DNA of 64,000 bases from Pomacea canaliculata (GCF_003073045.1 NC_037603.1:19102192-19166191), one strand, 5' to 3'; numbered from the stretch's first letter, positions 21,565 through 34,815 are shown. Notes: generated from the letters alone by a model not told the origin. A program made the numbers and translations.

Positions 21565-23420
21565 ATGCTTGCCATGAAGAGCGAGATGCAGGTCCCATGT
21601 ACACTCATAAAGACTGAAACGAAATATAGTGCTGAGGCACAAGAAGACCTAAGTGATAATGTAATACCTAAAGCAAAAAGTTCATTTTGCTCTGATTATA
21701 ATGAGACAAAATGCTTAAAGAGTGATTTCATGCAGCATGACAGTATCTTTGGCCAAGAACTCCATAATATAAAAATTGATCCAGCTGCACACACAAACTG
21801 GAGATGTGAGAATGTTCCAAAAGTGGAGATGAATTCTCAAGATTCCACTTCTTTCGTTAAAATTGAACAGCAGGACAGTCACATTGTGAAGATAGAATGG
21901 CCACATATGACTGAGCATAATCATATAGTAAAGACTGAGAGATCATGGCCTGGCCAGGATGCAATTTCTCAACTTGATAGTGATAATGAATTTTATTGGA
22001 TGTGCCAAGGTGATACTTATGAAGTGAAGACACAGTATGCAAAAGGACCAGTCACTTCTGAGGTCAAGCATGAAGGTCACTCTGGTCAAGGCAAGGTTGT
22101 GCAGTAAAGTCAGAGCAGACAAAATCGCACCCTCAGTCCACAATAATGGAGCACTTGAAGGCACAGAGTGTACCACAGGAGGTGGAGTGGAATTGCAGGA
22201 AAAATGAAGATATTTTAGCATGTATATCATCACCTGAACTTCAAGATGTGGATGCTGCTGAATGTAAAACTACACAGGTGACGTATATTGTGACTGAAAG
22301 TCCTCAGCATGAGAGAAATGTAAATGTGACAGAAGCAAACTTCAGTACTGAGTCAGAAAAACAGCACGGTAATAGTGATATTGAATCTGATAAGTGCAAA
22401 GTGTGTATGTCTTCATTCCATTTTCCATCCTTGCACAAAAAAGACATGGCGAACCACACTGGTAAACCTCACCAGTGCAGTATATGTAAAGCTGCCTTCA
22501 AAACACTATCTAATTTGAAAAGTCATATGCTGGTTCACAGTGATGAGAAGCCTCAAAAGTGCAGTGTGTGTAAAGCTGCATTTAAAAGATTAGCAGATTT
22601 GAAAAGTCATATGCTGGTTCACAGTGATGAGAAGCCTCAAAAGTGCAGTGTGTGTAAAGCTGCATTTAAAAGATTATCAGATTTGAAAAGTCATATGCAG
22701 GTTCACAGTGATCAGAAGCCTCAAAAGTGCAGTGTGTGTAAAGCTGCATTTAAAAGATTATCATGTTTGAAACAACATATGCAGGTTCACAGTGATCAGA
22801 AGCCTCAAAAGTGCAGTGTGTGTAAAGCTGCATTTAAAAGATTAGCAGATTTGAAAAGTCATATGCTAGTTCACAGTGATGAGAAGCCTCACCAGTGCAG
22901 TCTATGTAAAGCTGCATTTAAAAGATTATCAAAATTGAAAGAACATATGCAGGTTCACAGGGGTGGAAAGCCTCACCAGTGCAGTGTGTGTAAAGCTGCA
23001 TTTAAAAGATCATACACTTTGAAAGAACATATGCAGGTTCACAGTGATGAGAAGCCTCAAAAGTGCAGTGTGTGTAAAGCTGCATTTAAAAGATTATCAA
23101 AATTGAAAAGTCATATGCTGGTTCACAGTGATGAGAAGCCTGAAAAGTGCAGTGTGTGTAAAGCTGCATTTAAAAGATTAGCAGATTTGAAAAGTCATAT
23201 GCTGGTTCACAGTGATGAGAAGCCTGAAAAGTGCAGTGTGTGTAAAGCTGCATTTAAAAGATTATCAGATTTGAAAAGTCATATGCTGGTTCACAGTGAT
23301 GAGAAGCCTGAAAAGTGCAGTGTGTGTAAAGCTGCATTTAAAAGATTATCAGAATTGAAACGACATATGCATGTTCACAGGTATGAGAAGCTCACCAGTG
23401 CAGGGTTTGTAAAGCTGTAA
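21565..23420 (+). pseudogene. C2H2 zinc-finger gene, unit B, split by a frame break
   Basis: The N-terminal region (21565-22107, MLAMKSEMQVPCTL) carries the same psi-K-x-E sites as unit A. Relative to unit A one base is lost near 22090-22096 (GGCAAGG for GGCGTTGG), which ends the frame after GQGKVVQ. A second open frame from ATG at 22146 (MEHLKAQSVPQ) encodes the rest of the linker, the degenerate finger and 11 regular fingers, and ends at 23420 at the frame break shared with A and C. A finger-only protein of 424 residues could be made if translation began at 22146, but this is speculative. Alternatively the break is an assembly indel. Several fingers here are more alike to each other than to unit A (RLADLKSH occurs three times), which points to homogenisation within the array. 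Confidence 0.75.
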
Positions 23421-24530
23421 TTGAAACATTATCCCATTTGCAACAACATAGGCAAATCCACAGCAACAAGAAACCTTACGAGTGCAGCATATGTAAAGCT
23501 GCCTTAAAAAAATCAGATGCTTTTAAACAGCACATGCAGGTTCACAGTGATAAGCCTCACAAGTGCAGTGTTTATAACATTGCCTTCAAAAGTTTATTTC
23601 ATTTGAAACAGCTTATGCAGGTTCATGGAAATAACAAATCTTACCATTGAAGTGTGTGTTAATCTGCTTTTAACTTCTTTAATTGGTTTGAAAAGACACA
23701 ATCTAATTCATAATTATGTTGAATCTGGCCCATACAGTGTATGTACAGCATTTTTTTTAGACTTTTTTCTACTTTCAAAAGACACAAGGTGAGTCACAAT
23801 GATTCTAAACCTCACCAGTTTGTGATGTGTCTAAAGTTGCCTTAAGGTCCTCATCTGCTTAGAAAATTCACATGCTAATCTACAATGATGTGTCAAGAGC
23901 ATTGTGTGTAAAGTTGCTTTTATGTATTCATCTACTTTACAAACACAGATGATGACCTATGATGCTCTTTGCTGTTACCCGTGTATGCTAGGTAAAGCTG
24001 CTTTGAAGTTCTTATCAAGTCATCATCCTTGCAAAATTTGGAAAGCTGATTTTAGATGATGTATTTTGAAAACAAGAGGGCTGATCCATAGAGGTGTTAA
24101 ACCTTCCTAGTGCCATATTTGTAATGCTGGGATTAGGTCATTCAATTTGAAACAACACATGCTCATTTGTTGCTGTGTTACACCTCACCAGTGCCGTTTG
24201 TGTAAAGCTGTTTCATGTCATTTCTTTGGTTTAAAATATGACATTTGGATTCACTTTGATCCTAAGCCTCCTCAGTTCACTTCAAGAGACTATTTGAGAG
24301 CAGAGTATTTGAAAATGCATATAATAAGCAACAGAGATGAGAGATGTTAAACCTTACTTCTGCAGTGTGTGTAAAACTGCTTTAAGGGACTTGTCCTTCA
24401 TCAGATACAGGTATCACTTGGCTGTAAGAAATTTATCAATGATTAAAATTTGTATTTGTTTAAAGTATATCATATTGACACATACAGGTATATTCAACAT
24501 TTTTGTATTATTTAATCACAGCTAATGTGC
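23400..24530 (+). pseudogene. Out-of-frame and decayed zinc fingers downstream of unit B
   Basis: Parallel to 18290-19420. YECSICKAALKKSDAFKQH and HKCSVYNIAFKSLFHLKQL end at 23650. Broken fingers follow, including HQCRLCKAVSCHFFGLKYD (about 24187) and YFCSVCKTAL (about 24355). Confidence 0.7.
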
Positions 24531-25681
24531 TAAAATTAAGGGATGGGAGCTGGGGTTGTGTGTGTGTGGGGGGAGAAGAAAATAGTAATTGATGGAAAGG
24601 AAGTCAGACAGTTGAAGGGAGCAAATAATAATTTATGTTGTAGACATTGAGGCACTCCTCTTGGTTTTCCTATTGTTGACTTTTCTTTGTATTTATTTTC
24701 TTGTGGATTGTTCTGTCTTTATTTCTTTTTCAAATTATTTGTTTTGCTGCAAAATGAAGTTCTTCCTATAGCATTTGTTGAAACAGAAAGAATTACTTTT
24801 TATTTAAAGTATCTAATACAGTGGGTTTTAGATATAGTGATTTACGTTTATTGCATGGACACTGTTTTACTGATTTTGTTAAAATTTTAATGTGTGCAGA
24901 GCACTGCGATTGACATAGACCTAATAAGGCAAAATGTTTGGATAGAAGGTTTTTTTAGCTTCCTGATTCTTTTAGCTCATTATAATTGATAACATAATCA
25001 TTGCAATCTGTTTTTTTTTAATGAGTTTTATTACATTGTGGGTCCCTTGATATACATATGAAAATCTTGTTCCTACTGGAGAATAAATTACTCCAAATGA
25101 CTGAATAATTTACATCTAAATGTAAGAATTTCTTATTCTGAATTAATTGAGAAAATTTATGTTTGCTGTGTTCAAAGAATGAAACAATTTTCAGCAGATA
25201 CATTGTTTTGTTTGTTTGACGTTTATGATAAAAATGTGACATTCTCACTTCTAGTTTATTAGAGCATGAATTTGCAGGTTTTCTTTTTGAGATATTTTGC
25301 AACGAATATATTGGGCTGGTGTTCATTAAAGAAAATATCACATGAAATGTTAATGATTTTTTTTTTTATTTGGGAAGTGGTAATTAATAAAAACAGTTCA
25401 TGAAAATTACTTATTGAACTTCAAGGAGTTGTCATTAAGCAATAGCAGAGAAGAAGAGAGAATGAATGAAAGAAGGAAATAAAAAGTACAAATGTCACAT
25501 CTTCCTGCTGTGTGTCTTTTTTTAGACATAACTGTAAGCACTGTTAAAAAAAAATTAACCATTATTATTGTCTTTCTATTATCAAGTATTAAGTTAATGA
25601 TCTTCATGATCAGACACAAAATTTATATTATAAAACTTCTCATTCAAAAATATTTATGTTGGACTTACACAGAGAAATGTT
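24531..25681. other. 3' flank of zinc-finger unit B
   Basis: AT-rich non-coding sequence repeated after unit C (47090-48248) and, more diverged, after unit D (54130-55150). Unit A keeps only its first 370 bp or so. No gene or RNA was recognised. It ends where the repeated SEA/CBM14 intron begins (CAGCCCATTAAAAATG). Confidence 0.6.
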
Positions 25682-25836
25682 GTCAGCCCATTAAAAATGA
25701 TAATTGCTTCAAGACATATACTGAGTCTTCTGATACACAATGAATTCTGAGCCTTTGGTCTACTATCCAGAGTTCCTCTCCAATGAATATTATCTGTTCA
25801 AACCTGAGAAAAAGTAAAAAATTGCATTGTTTGCAG

Positions 25837-26396
25837 ACTAGATTCTTCAAAACTCCAAGGCTAGGAAATGAAAGGCGTGGGGAAGATGTGCAGATTGGTT
25901 GTGATGTAGAGACATTGAAAAAAAAACTATTTTTCAGAGCCACATTGGGTTATTGCATAGCATAGTACTTCTGATGGTGGCTGCAATTGTAGGTGTAATC
26001 GTGTACATCGAACTGCAGAAAGCTTCAGGTGAGAGCAATCTCTTATTTGTCTTAACTATCGAGAAATGGGGCCATCTCGTTTTGTTACACACAGTGACCA
26101 GTATTTACTACAACCATTTAACTTCTTAAGCCCCATTTGCATGTTTCTTTCTTGCATTCATATCTGTTGGTAGATCTCTGTAAAGTTTAATATATCTCTC
26201 TGTATATGCTGATATATCATGGTCTGATTGTAAATATTTGAGTTCGTTATTGTTTTGCGTATTTAGCCTACTTAAAGAAGGGATGTAAGGGATTTTAAAT
26301 ATAATTTATTATGGTTTTGAGTTTAGAGTATTAATTCATAGAAAAAAGGGGAAAATGTTTATGGTTCATTGCAGATCTTGGGAGGATATATTAGAC
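25837..26396 (+). pseudogene. SEA/CBM14 gene copy 3: TM exon and microexon only
   Basis: The exon 25837-26028 matches the TM exon of copy 2 (GNERRGEDVQIGCDVETLKK) but is frame-broken before and within the helix. The 27-nt microexon follows at 26375 (ATCTTGGGAGG...), and its last bases are replaced at about 26396 by the 3' end of a LINE. No SEA or CBM14 exon follows on this side of the LINEs. Confidence 0.75.
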
Positions 26397-29300
26397 TTGT
26401 TCTTGTTTTTGTTCTTGTATGTAAAAGGGAAAGTACTTCCACCTGAAGGCGATTTCGCACTGTGGGGTAGGGGGCAAGGGAGGTTAGGAGAGGGGAAGAG
26501 TTTGGAGAGTGGGGGAACCAGTGGTAAAAGGGGAAGGGAAGGGAGAAGGGATTCCGGTCATGGGTGCAGCAAGCGCTGTTTATTGGAGCCCTGTACCATT
26601 TTTGGTGCTGCTCTTAGGATGTCCGGGAGGCCTGCCAAGTCCGCAGTGGTGGTGTATTGTCCAGGTTACCAGATCTTTTTTGTTGCCATATTTCTATCAC
26701 CTGAAGGTATTATGATCATGCCCTTTTTTTAAAAAATAAATATAATATTATTTAGTTAGGTTCTAGTGCCAATGATCAATCACCCGTTATGCAGTTTTTC
26801 TCCATAAATATATACTTGGAAGAACTTAGGGCTACCTTCAACCTGTTTAGTTCAACCTATAGAAAGCTGTTTAGATGAGCTTAGCACACGGTAGGTGTGC
26901 CACCATTGTCACTACCAATGACAGTATGGTGTGCCATATGTCTTTTTGTGGGTTAAGACAGTTGATAATGTTTAAGGCTAGCCTGTGTTTATTTAAGACC
27001 CGACCTAAGACATCTCTTTCCTCTTTGATTTCATGACACTCGAAAAGCACACATGAAGTGCTAAGCCTGACCCCACATGTGCAGGAAAGAGGGTCTCTTC
27101 TATATTTAGTTAGGTATTCTCCGCCAAGCCTCATTCTGGCTATCTTGGATTGGTGGAGCCTATTGGAGCCAAAGAAAAGCAGAGTAGTACTGGGATGTTC
27201 ATCTATCAGTCTCCTAGTTCCTTCACCTTCAATCTTGTACTTCTCAAAATGGAGGTGTGGGTCGGGAGTTTGATGGAAATATTTATGTAGTGAGGACAAT
27301 AGACTCCCAGCCCAGTTGCTAGCGTTTCTGGGTCGTGGGAGCCATCTGTGTATATCTGCGTGTAGCCCTTGTAGATGGTGTCCAGTTTGAGTTTGATCTC
27401 TGAGGTGATTAGGTGTTGATGGCCCTCTGCTAGATTTGGTGAGATCAGTGTCTATTTGCGGTTGTGGAAGTGTCCAAGGTGGAGTGTGCATGTCTGTGAG
27501 TGGGTATGGTGCTGTAATGTTTGTTTCTGCACCTTTTGTGTTTTCTAACTGTTTGATGTGATGTTGTATAGTGGGTTGTGGGGTGGGGTGTCCTGTTCTG
27601 TGTTTGTGGGATTGTGAGTGGATCTAGGTGGTCTGGAGGGAGACACTGTGTCTTGTTGTAGTAGTTGGCTGTTCTCTCCTTGATAATCAGTTCTATTGGT
27701 TTTTGTCCTGTCTCTGCCAGTACTGACAGGTTTGGTGTGTATGAAGGTACACCCAGCACTACTTTTAGGGCCCTTGCCTGAACTGATTGGAGTTTGGCTA
27801 TTTGGTTAGAACTCAAGTGTACTAATAGTGGGGCTGCGTAGAGTAGTTTTGACATTACATGGGCTTGATATAAGTTAAGTAGAGATTTTGGGTGGGTTCC
27901 CCAGTTGTTACCGCTTACTACTCTCATTAGGTGTATACCTTTTTCGGCAGATTTCATTATTTTGTCCACATATGGGGACCAGTTGGTTGTATCCGAGAAA
28001 ATTACTCCTAAGAATTGTACCTGGGAGCTATAGTCAATGGTTGTTTGGTTAAGTATTAGTTTGGGATAGTCTGTTTTCTTGTTAGGTTTTTTAAATAGTA
28101 TTGCCTGGGTTTTGGGAAGAGATAATCTGAAGCGCTTATATTTTAACCAGTTTGCTACTTCGTGGAGATCCTTTTGGATCTCAGCAATACCTATGATGTT
28201 AGGTACTTTTGGGTTGCTTGTTTTACGTATTTCTACTTTTCCTAGGAGGGAGGTGTCATCTGCAAACCGTTTGACTTTTACATACTTGACACATTAGGGG
28301 AGGTCCGCAATCATTATGTTAAACAGTAATGGACTGAGAACACTCCCCTGAGGCACTCTTTTATCAAGCACTACCTCTTTGGACGTCTGGCTGTCCACTC
28401 TGAACATTTTCTGTTTGATAAGAAGAATCTGATTAACTGGACAATTTTATTTGGGAAAAGTGCCCATGTGGTACTTAAGAGTTTCTGGATCAGACCGTCA
28501 TGTCAGATCATCAGTCGTAGGCCCGTCAATGTCCAGGAGCACTCCACACAGTTTTGACTCTTTTTTTCTGATATGGGCGTTGATATTTCTGCTGGAAGGC
28601 TGTTTATATGGTCCATCGTGCTACGTTTAGTCCTAAACCACACTCTGTTAATACTGGGGGCAGCAGTATGTTGTTCTTTTCACAGTAGTGTTGAGGGTCT
28701 GTATTTTTCCTAGATAATTGTTTCAAACGTCTTTGCCTAACTGCGAGGTAAGCGCTGTAGGCCTGTAACTAGCGGGTGTTGTTTTCTCTTTACCGGGTTT
28801 AACGATTGCGACTACCGTAGCCGTTTTCCACATATCTGGGAAGGAACTTTTATCGAGAATTTCATTAAAAAGCACTAAGATAGTAAGATTAGTTTTATGA
28901 GGACATTTTCGAAGAATTTCATAAGTGATGAGGTGTGGGCCCGGAGCCGATCCCAGCCTTTTAGTTGCTAGGGCCTGTTCAAGCTCTTCCATAGTTATTT
29001 TTGCTGTTAGTTGACAAGGGTCCTCTTGGTTTATTGGAGGTAGGAAGTCTCGTTCGGTCTGCACCCTAGGTATTTTGAAGTCGGGGTCTAGATTAGAATC
29101 AGAACTAGCTTCTTGGTCCACTAAGAGATTGGCTTTGTCTTGGTTTGTTTCATACTTCAAAGCATCTTTCAACAGGGTTGGCATGGTAGATCTGGGGCCC
29201 TGATTAAGTCGTTTAACCTTTTTCCAGCTGTCATTGATGTTGGTGTTTATAGACTTAAAGATTCTGTAAACCTGTGCCAGTCTTCTTGCTTGGCTTGTAA

Positions 29301-29497
29301 GATAGTCTTTTTTGTTATTGACTTTGATTTCCTGTATTCTATTCTGTTCTCTATGGTTTTAATTTGTCTCATATCGTTAATTTATGTTTTCTGTTTCTAA
29401 TTGCCTTTCCACAGTCTTTATTCCAACAGGCTAGATCAGCATACTTATATTCCCTATCGTTGCCTCCTGGTGTTGCTGCTTTGGCATCTATAATGAT
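26397..29497 (-). mobile_element. I-group (Nimb-like) LINE, 5'-truncated, carrying RT and RNase H
   Basis: Minus-strand reading gives a reverse-transcriptase N-region (LGSAPGPHLITYEILRKCP, then SYRPTALTSQLGK), a YADD-like FADD segment near 28270, thumb text (LLYAAPLLVHLSSNQIAKL, then RALKVVLGVPSYTPNLSV), an RNase H start (IYTDGSHDP near 27340) and the family C-terminus with a Cys motif (CTCGVRLSTSCVLFECHE). RT plus RNase H in one ORF is typical of the I superfamily, including snail Nimbus. ORF1 and the endonuclease are missing. Several stops and frame changes mark it as dead. The 3' end joins copy 3 at about 26397 with a (CAAGAA)-like tail. Confidence 0.75.
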
Positions 29498-32400
29498 TTT
29501 TTTTCCATGTTTGTTTATTCAAACATTAAAAAAACAAGGGTAAACAAAATATTAACAAGAATGTACAAGTGTCAAAAACAAGAGTTCTTTTCACATATTC
29601 TGAAAATCTGGGTTACGAAAAAGTCATTGTTCATATTGCTTGCTGTTCACATATCTTCTTTCAAGTTGCGTCGGGGGTGCGGCGAGGAGGATTTCCCCCT
29701 CTCGCTCTGTTGCTTTCAATTAAGCTTACCCAACCAGGTCGAGGTAGTGCTCTTCTGGCAAAGTGTCTTTGTCCTTCTTCAATTGCGTTGACGCCTCGAG
29801 GTGAAGGCGTCTGCTATTCTGGGGTGGTGATACAATGAGTCTGTGGAGGCGTGCTTTGTTTCTTAAACAGTGTCCATATTGCTTGTTTGTACTCTTCTGT
29901 GAGAACGATTGGTTGCCTGCTGTTTGGGATGCTGGTGTCGATAGGGCGCGGTGGAGTGGTGTTGAAGCGTATGCAGGCTAGTTGTGGGTGCTGTGTTTGG
30001 CGAGTTTGTTCAACAGTGTGACTAAGTTGCTTGTGTGTTTTGTTGTAAGGTGCGTGCAGTGGAAGAGGATGTGTTCTGTTGTTTCGCTTTTGTTCTGGCA
30101 GAAGGCCGCACATCTTTTTGTTTTGTTATGCCTCTTGCGGTGTAGGGTGTCCTGCGACTGGGAGGATGTCGTGGGTGCAATTTCTAGAAGACGTGTCTAA
30201 GGTGCATGGGTCTACGTGTTGTTGCTGAGGTGTTTGAATGTGTTTTGCGAAAGTTTATTCGTGGAAGGCTTGGAGTACTTCTTGGGGGTATGGCTATGCG
30301 TTTGGTTAGACAGTGCTGATGATATAGAGTTTTTCGTTTTCGTGTCTGAGTTCAGACTGACCAGTAAATAGGGTCTGCGCGAGAAGGAATTGTGTGAGAG
30401 CTGTGCGGCAAAGACCGGTAGAAAAAAGGGGGTATGTCTCGGTGCTGTGGTGGATGCTTGTTGTGAAGGGTAGTTGCCTGAAACTAATTCCTCGCTCAGG
30501 TCTAGCCCCAACCATAGGTGACCGTGTGTCCAGTCCTGTTCGTTCATTGCCGAACAGTCCTGTCACCTGGGCCAGGATGTGGCATTCCGTCTTGGAGGGT
30601 ATGTTCAGCAGCCTATCCCTCCTTCTTTGGGGTGAGGTAGAGGTCTTCCGTTTAATGGTTCGTGACCATCGTTCCATAGGAAAAACGGAAGATGGCCTTT
30701 CTATTTGTGTGAATGTAAGTGTGTGTATTGGTAATAACTGAGGATAGGTACCACAGTTTTGACAGACTGTGGTGTTTATGATGTTGGCTTTTTCATATAG
30801 TGAGATGCGGCGGAATCTGGAGAGATTCAGTGTTGCAGTTATCTTTGTCAGGACTGGGTGCCAAATGTCGTCTTGTGTGACGTCACCGAAAGGCACCCGT
30901 ATATTGTCAGTTTGTCCGTCCATGTAATGTCTGGGGGCTTGTCGATGTCTCTCCTCCATTTCTATGAGCATGCCTTTTTGTTTTGTTATGTTTAGTTTGG
31001 CGCCTGAAGCCTTACTGTACTGGTGGAAGTGTGTTATACACCCTCTGACTGACTGTGGTTATTGAGAAAGACAGTTGCTGTCAACTGCGTATGCAGACAC
31101 TTTGCACTCCTCCGGTTTGCCCGTATAGGAGATCCCTTTAATGTGTTTGTCTTGTCTTATTTGATGAGGACAGGTTCAAGCATAGAATGTACAGCAAGGG
31201 AGAAAGGCTGCAGCCTTGTCTGACAGACTTGGCGTATTCTGAAAGAGTCGGAGACGTGTTGGTTTACGATGACACTGCTGTGTATGTCTGTGTATATGTG
31301 GATATTCCAATGTAAGAAGTGTGTGTTGAAGCCGAGCTTGGAGGGTTTGCAGAGGTATTGGTGTGAGACTCTGTCGAATGCTTTCTCCTGGTCTACTGAT
31401 AAGATGAGATTTGAGTAGCCTCTATTGTTGCAGCGTATTCTATTATGTCTCTTATTAGGTGGCAGTTGTTTGTTATAGACCTACCCGGATTCCGCATGTT
31501 TGGTTGCTGGTGGATGACTTGGTGTGGGTGTGGTTTGATGCGATTGCAGAGTGTTTTGGTGAGTATTTTGTAATCTGTGTTGATGAGTGATATGGGTCTG
31601 TCAGTTTGTCATGTGTTGGGGGTTGTTGGGGTCTCTTTACAGATTATTGTGATGTAAGATTCTTTTTGCGTTTTGTCAGGTGACCAGCCTCGTATGTTGC
31701 GGTGTATACTTTGATTAGTATGGGTCCAAGGTGTTTTGAGGAAGGCTGAGTAGAATTCTTTTTGGTAAGGCCGTCGGAGCTGGCGTTTTATTTGGTTCAT
31801 TGCCCTTGAGGGCATTTTCTATTCTGATAAAGTTATTGGTGTGCCTAAGTTTCTCTGTCGCCTCGCCGTCTAGTTGTGGGAGGTCTTGTAAGAAGTGTTT
31901 TTGGGTTTCGGGGTCTGTGGTCTCTGCTGTGTATAAGTTGTGAGTAGAAGCCTTGAAGGAGTTGAGTATATCGCTCGGGTTTGTTCGAAGCTGCCCGTCT
32001 TGGCCTATGATGTGGCTATAGTTTTGCGTTTACCTCGTTGGAGTTCTTTTTGGCAGAAGAAGTTACTTGGTGTTTTCTGGTGCAGATCCTAGCGGTGTTC
32101 TAGCCCGGATTTGGGCGCCTGTTGTTTTCTCCCCTTGTAGTTGTTGCATTCTGTTTTTGATGGTGTTCATTCCAGCTAAGTTTTTGTGTTGGTTCTAGTA
32201 TTCGGTATTGTGCACTGAGGGCTCTAATTTCCTTGTTTCTGGCTTTTGCTTTGCGTTTGCTGTGTTGATTGTTTATGTCTTTGATTCTTTCTTTTTAGTC
32301 GGCCCACCAGTCTAGGAGGGAGGGGCCTTGTAGCTTGGTTAGTGAGGCGAAGTGTAGGAGCGGTGTTGATTTTACTGATATAGTCTGTGTCTTGCAGAGT

Positions 32401-34815
32401 GATGTATTGAATTTCCAGAAGCTCTTACCTTACGTTGGTTTGTGTCGTGTGTGAGAGTTCTATTGTACATAGTCGTGGTCAGAGAAAGGGCACACTATGT
32501 GTTCGGCCGTGAGTGCGTGTTGGGCTAGGCTGTGAGAGATGAAGATTTTGTCAAAGTCTACAGCCTACCTGGGGAGCTATGCCATGTAACGCTCGTCGTG
32601 TTGGGGTGCAGGAGTCTGTATGCGTCTACAAGTCTATGGTCCCTTACCGCTGCGATCAGTTCGGCGTGGCCGACCTTGCCTGTCTCTGGGTTGCCCCCTA
32701 ATATTCGTCCTACATGCGGAGTTAGCGATGCAGCGTTGAAATCTCTAGCGAGAATTTGCGGGTGAGATGTGGCTAAAAAGTGTGTATAAATCTTTGACAG
32801 AAATTTTTACGCTCGCGCAGGTCGTTGGGGGCGTAAATGTTTCGGTGATTTGCATCGTGCATGCGTTTGATCGTTACTGTGCTGTTATGTACCTACCGAG
32901 GAAATCGGTCTGAAAAGTGGTTGTATATTTCCGCATTTAGTTTGATTGTTTATGTACAGGGACTGCCCCCTTACCTCTTGGGTGGTGAGACGACCATCTA
33001 TTATTTTGCCGTCGAGTTTCTGGGCGATCTCGTTTCCTATCTGCAGGGAATCATGTGTGTTTCCTGACAGTAAGAGGATGTCTACGTTAGTGGTTCCGTA
33101 TGTGTTGGTTGAAGTGCGTTGATTTTGTGGTCGTGTCGGAGTCCTCTGCAGTTGAGGCATTGATATGCGCCATGGTCGCCGTTCATGTTACGAGGTGGAG
33201 TGTGATGATGGCTGGTACAGTGTGGCGAAGTGCATGGTGTTCTACAGTGCTGGGCGTTTTGTGTTGTGTTGTGTGGGAGGTACTCACTGCGTGGTTGGGG
33301 TTGTCGCGCCAGTCCTATTAAAAGCAGGGCCGTTGTTGACGTCTAGACCAAGTAGAGTTATTGTCCACATAGGTGCGGTGGACAGTTATCCAACAGGAGG
33401 TAAAACAGGAACACACAGGTGCGAAAGTCTTCCTCTGAAATCTCCTCCACTGTTTGTAGCGTTGAAAGAGGGGCCACTTTTGAAACAGGTAACACATGTT
33501 ATTGCCACATAGTGTCGTCATCGTCGATCAATTGTGGCGTCCTCGTCCGGGCGGTGGCGCGTCTCCTTGCTGCGTTTTGCTGGGTTCTGTGTCTGTCGTT
33601 ACGTTGTCATGTAAGTCCTTTTAGGCACAGAGCCCCTCGGGGGTCGCGTTGATGGCGCTTCTTGGGGGTTTGTAAGTGGAGCCTTCCTGGCGGGGATTTG
33701 TCGTGGTAGGGGTGAGCGGTGAGGGTGGAGGTGGTTGGAGGGGGGGTGGGGGTGGTGGTGGGGGTGCTGGCTTTCTTGGCTGGCTGGGTCGGAGGTCTAG
33801 AGTAAATTCGTCTGGCTGGTTCGAAGGTTTTGAGCCCTCGAGGCAGGCTTAGCTTGACTTTGGCCGAGGACCGTGAGAGTCGCGTGGTGCTTGGCCCTTT
33901 GTCGTCTCGCCCGGGGGTGGTTTTGCTGTGGCCAGTGGGTCCGGTCGCTGGTCTGTATTGTTTTCTGACATCGGGACAGTCTCGCCTGGTGTGTCCCGGC
34001 CGTCCGCATACCAGACAGGCTGACGCTCTGCCTTTAACTGTCACTAGCATGTTGAGAGTATGTCTTGGTGCAGTGATTATGGTGGGGATTTTCCCCATGT
34101 TCTTTCTCTGCATCTCGACCTTCAGGTATCTTGTCCCCTTGTCGCTGCCGTCCTCCTCTCTCTCCGTCTGAATTTCTTTGACTCTCCCTATTTGCTCGAA
34201 GCCCCTAGTGAGGAAAGTGTTCTGGATATACGGTGGGACCCAGTGGATCCTTATCTCCACCACTGCGCAGTCCGCGTGTTCAACATGTGCCGTGACGCCT
34301 TGTGGAAGTGTCATGGGGCTGGCCTCAAGGACTGTCGGTACGAACTCTGGTCTTGAAAGAGTGACATTGACTAGGCGAGGGTTTTCACCCTTCCATATGC
34401 CGACTACCTCGGCCTTTGGTACGCCGGACGCTATCAAGACGGCGACGATGGCTTCCCTTCTAGTGAGGAGGGCGTGTCGGCCTGACAGATGCAGCTGGAT
34501 CGTTGATCTTTTTAGGAGTTCATCGCAGTCTTCATCTTCGAGGGTGAAAGAAACTACTCCCACCTCCGAGAGAGGGATGAAGCCGCCTGGTGGTCTTGTT
34601 GCTGAGGTGGTGTCGTTGTCGCCGGTGACAATCTGCGAGTACAAGGAAGGCATGTCTGGAAGATATCAGTGCTGAGACAAAGAGCCCTGACTGGGACGCT
34701 GCTGTGTGGCTGACTCCTCTTGCTGTCGTGGAGTCGCCTCTCTACCACCTACTCAGGTGTATCCGGCCTTAAAAGGCCACGATATCGCATAAAATAAAAA
34801 CTTACTGAAAATTCG
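29498..34815 (-). mobile_element. Tx1/L1-type LINE, nearly full length, decayed
   Basis: On the minus strand the 5' end is near 34815 and the 3' end near 29498. The 3' end has AATAAA about 14 nt before an A8 tail (T8 at 29496-29503). ORF1 with a CCHC knuckle is at 33607-34653. ORF2 remnants run in order: endonuclease (near 33160-32885 and 32600), RT with VDQEKAFDRV and GFNTHFLHW (near 31420-31330), and the post-RT region (FRRISLYEKANIINT, then LPIHTLTFTQIERP, then IKRKTSTSP) at 30306-30971. That post-RT pattern and a CCHC ORF1 fit the Tx1 group of the L1 clade. Many frame breaks show it is inactive. It lies against the 5'-truncated I-type LINE and has a U2 snRNA fragment at its 5' end. Confidence 0.75.
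33607..34653 (-). CDS. LINE ORF1: gag-like protein with CCHC zinc knuckle (348 aa)
   Basis: The longest intact frame of the Tx1-like LINE. An RRM-like region (VVEIRIHWVPPYIQNTFLTR, then GRVKEIQTE) is followed by one CX2CX4HX4C knuckle (CLVCGRPGHTRRDC) and a basic Pro/Thr-rich tail. This order resembles Tx1 and ZCCHC3-type ORF1 proteins, which bind the element's RNA. The frame is open, but ORF2 downstream is badly decayed, so the protein is unlikely to support movement. Plus-strand frames over the same stretch are its shadows. Confidence 0.75.
   Translation of the reverse strand: MPSLYSQIVTGDNDTTSATRPPGGFIPLSEVGVVSFTLEDEDCDELLKRSTIQLHLSGRHALLTRREAIVAVLIASGVPKAEVVGIWKGENPRLVNVTLSRPEFVPTVLEASPMTLPQGVTAHVEHADCAVVEIRIHWVPPYIQNTFLTRGFEQIGRVKEIQTEREEDGSDKGTRYLKVEMQRKNMGKIPTIITAPRHTLNMLVTVKGRASACLVCGRPGHTRRDCPDVRKQYRPATGPTGHSKTTPGRDDKGPSTTRLSRSSAKVKLSLPRGLKTFEPARRIYSRPPTQPAKKASTPTTTPTPPPTTSTLTAHPYHDKSPPGRLHLQTPKKRHQRDPRGALCLKGLT

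Noticed and set aside
26355-26732. G-rich plus-strand frame
   Set aside because: It starts in the copy 3 microexon and runs through LINE 3' sequence; composition artefact.
33830-34675. Several plus-strand frames of 98-165 residues
   Set aside because: Antisense shadows of the GC-rich LINE ORF1.
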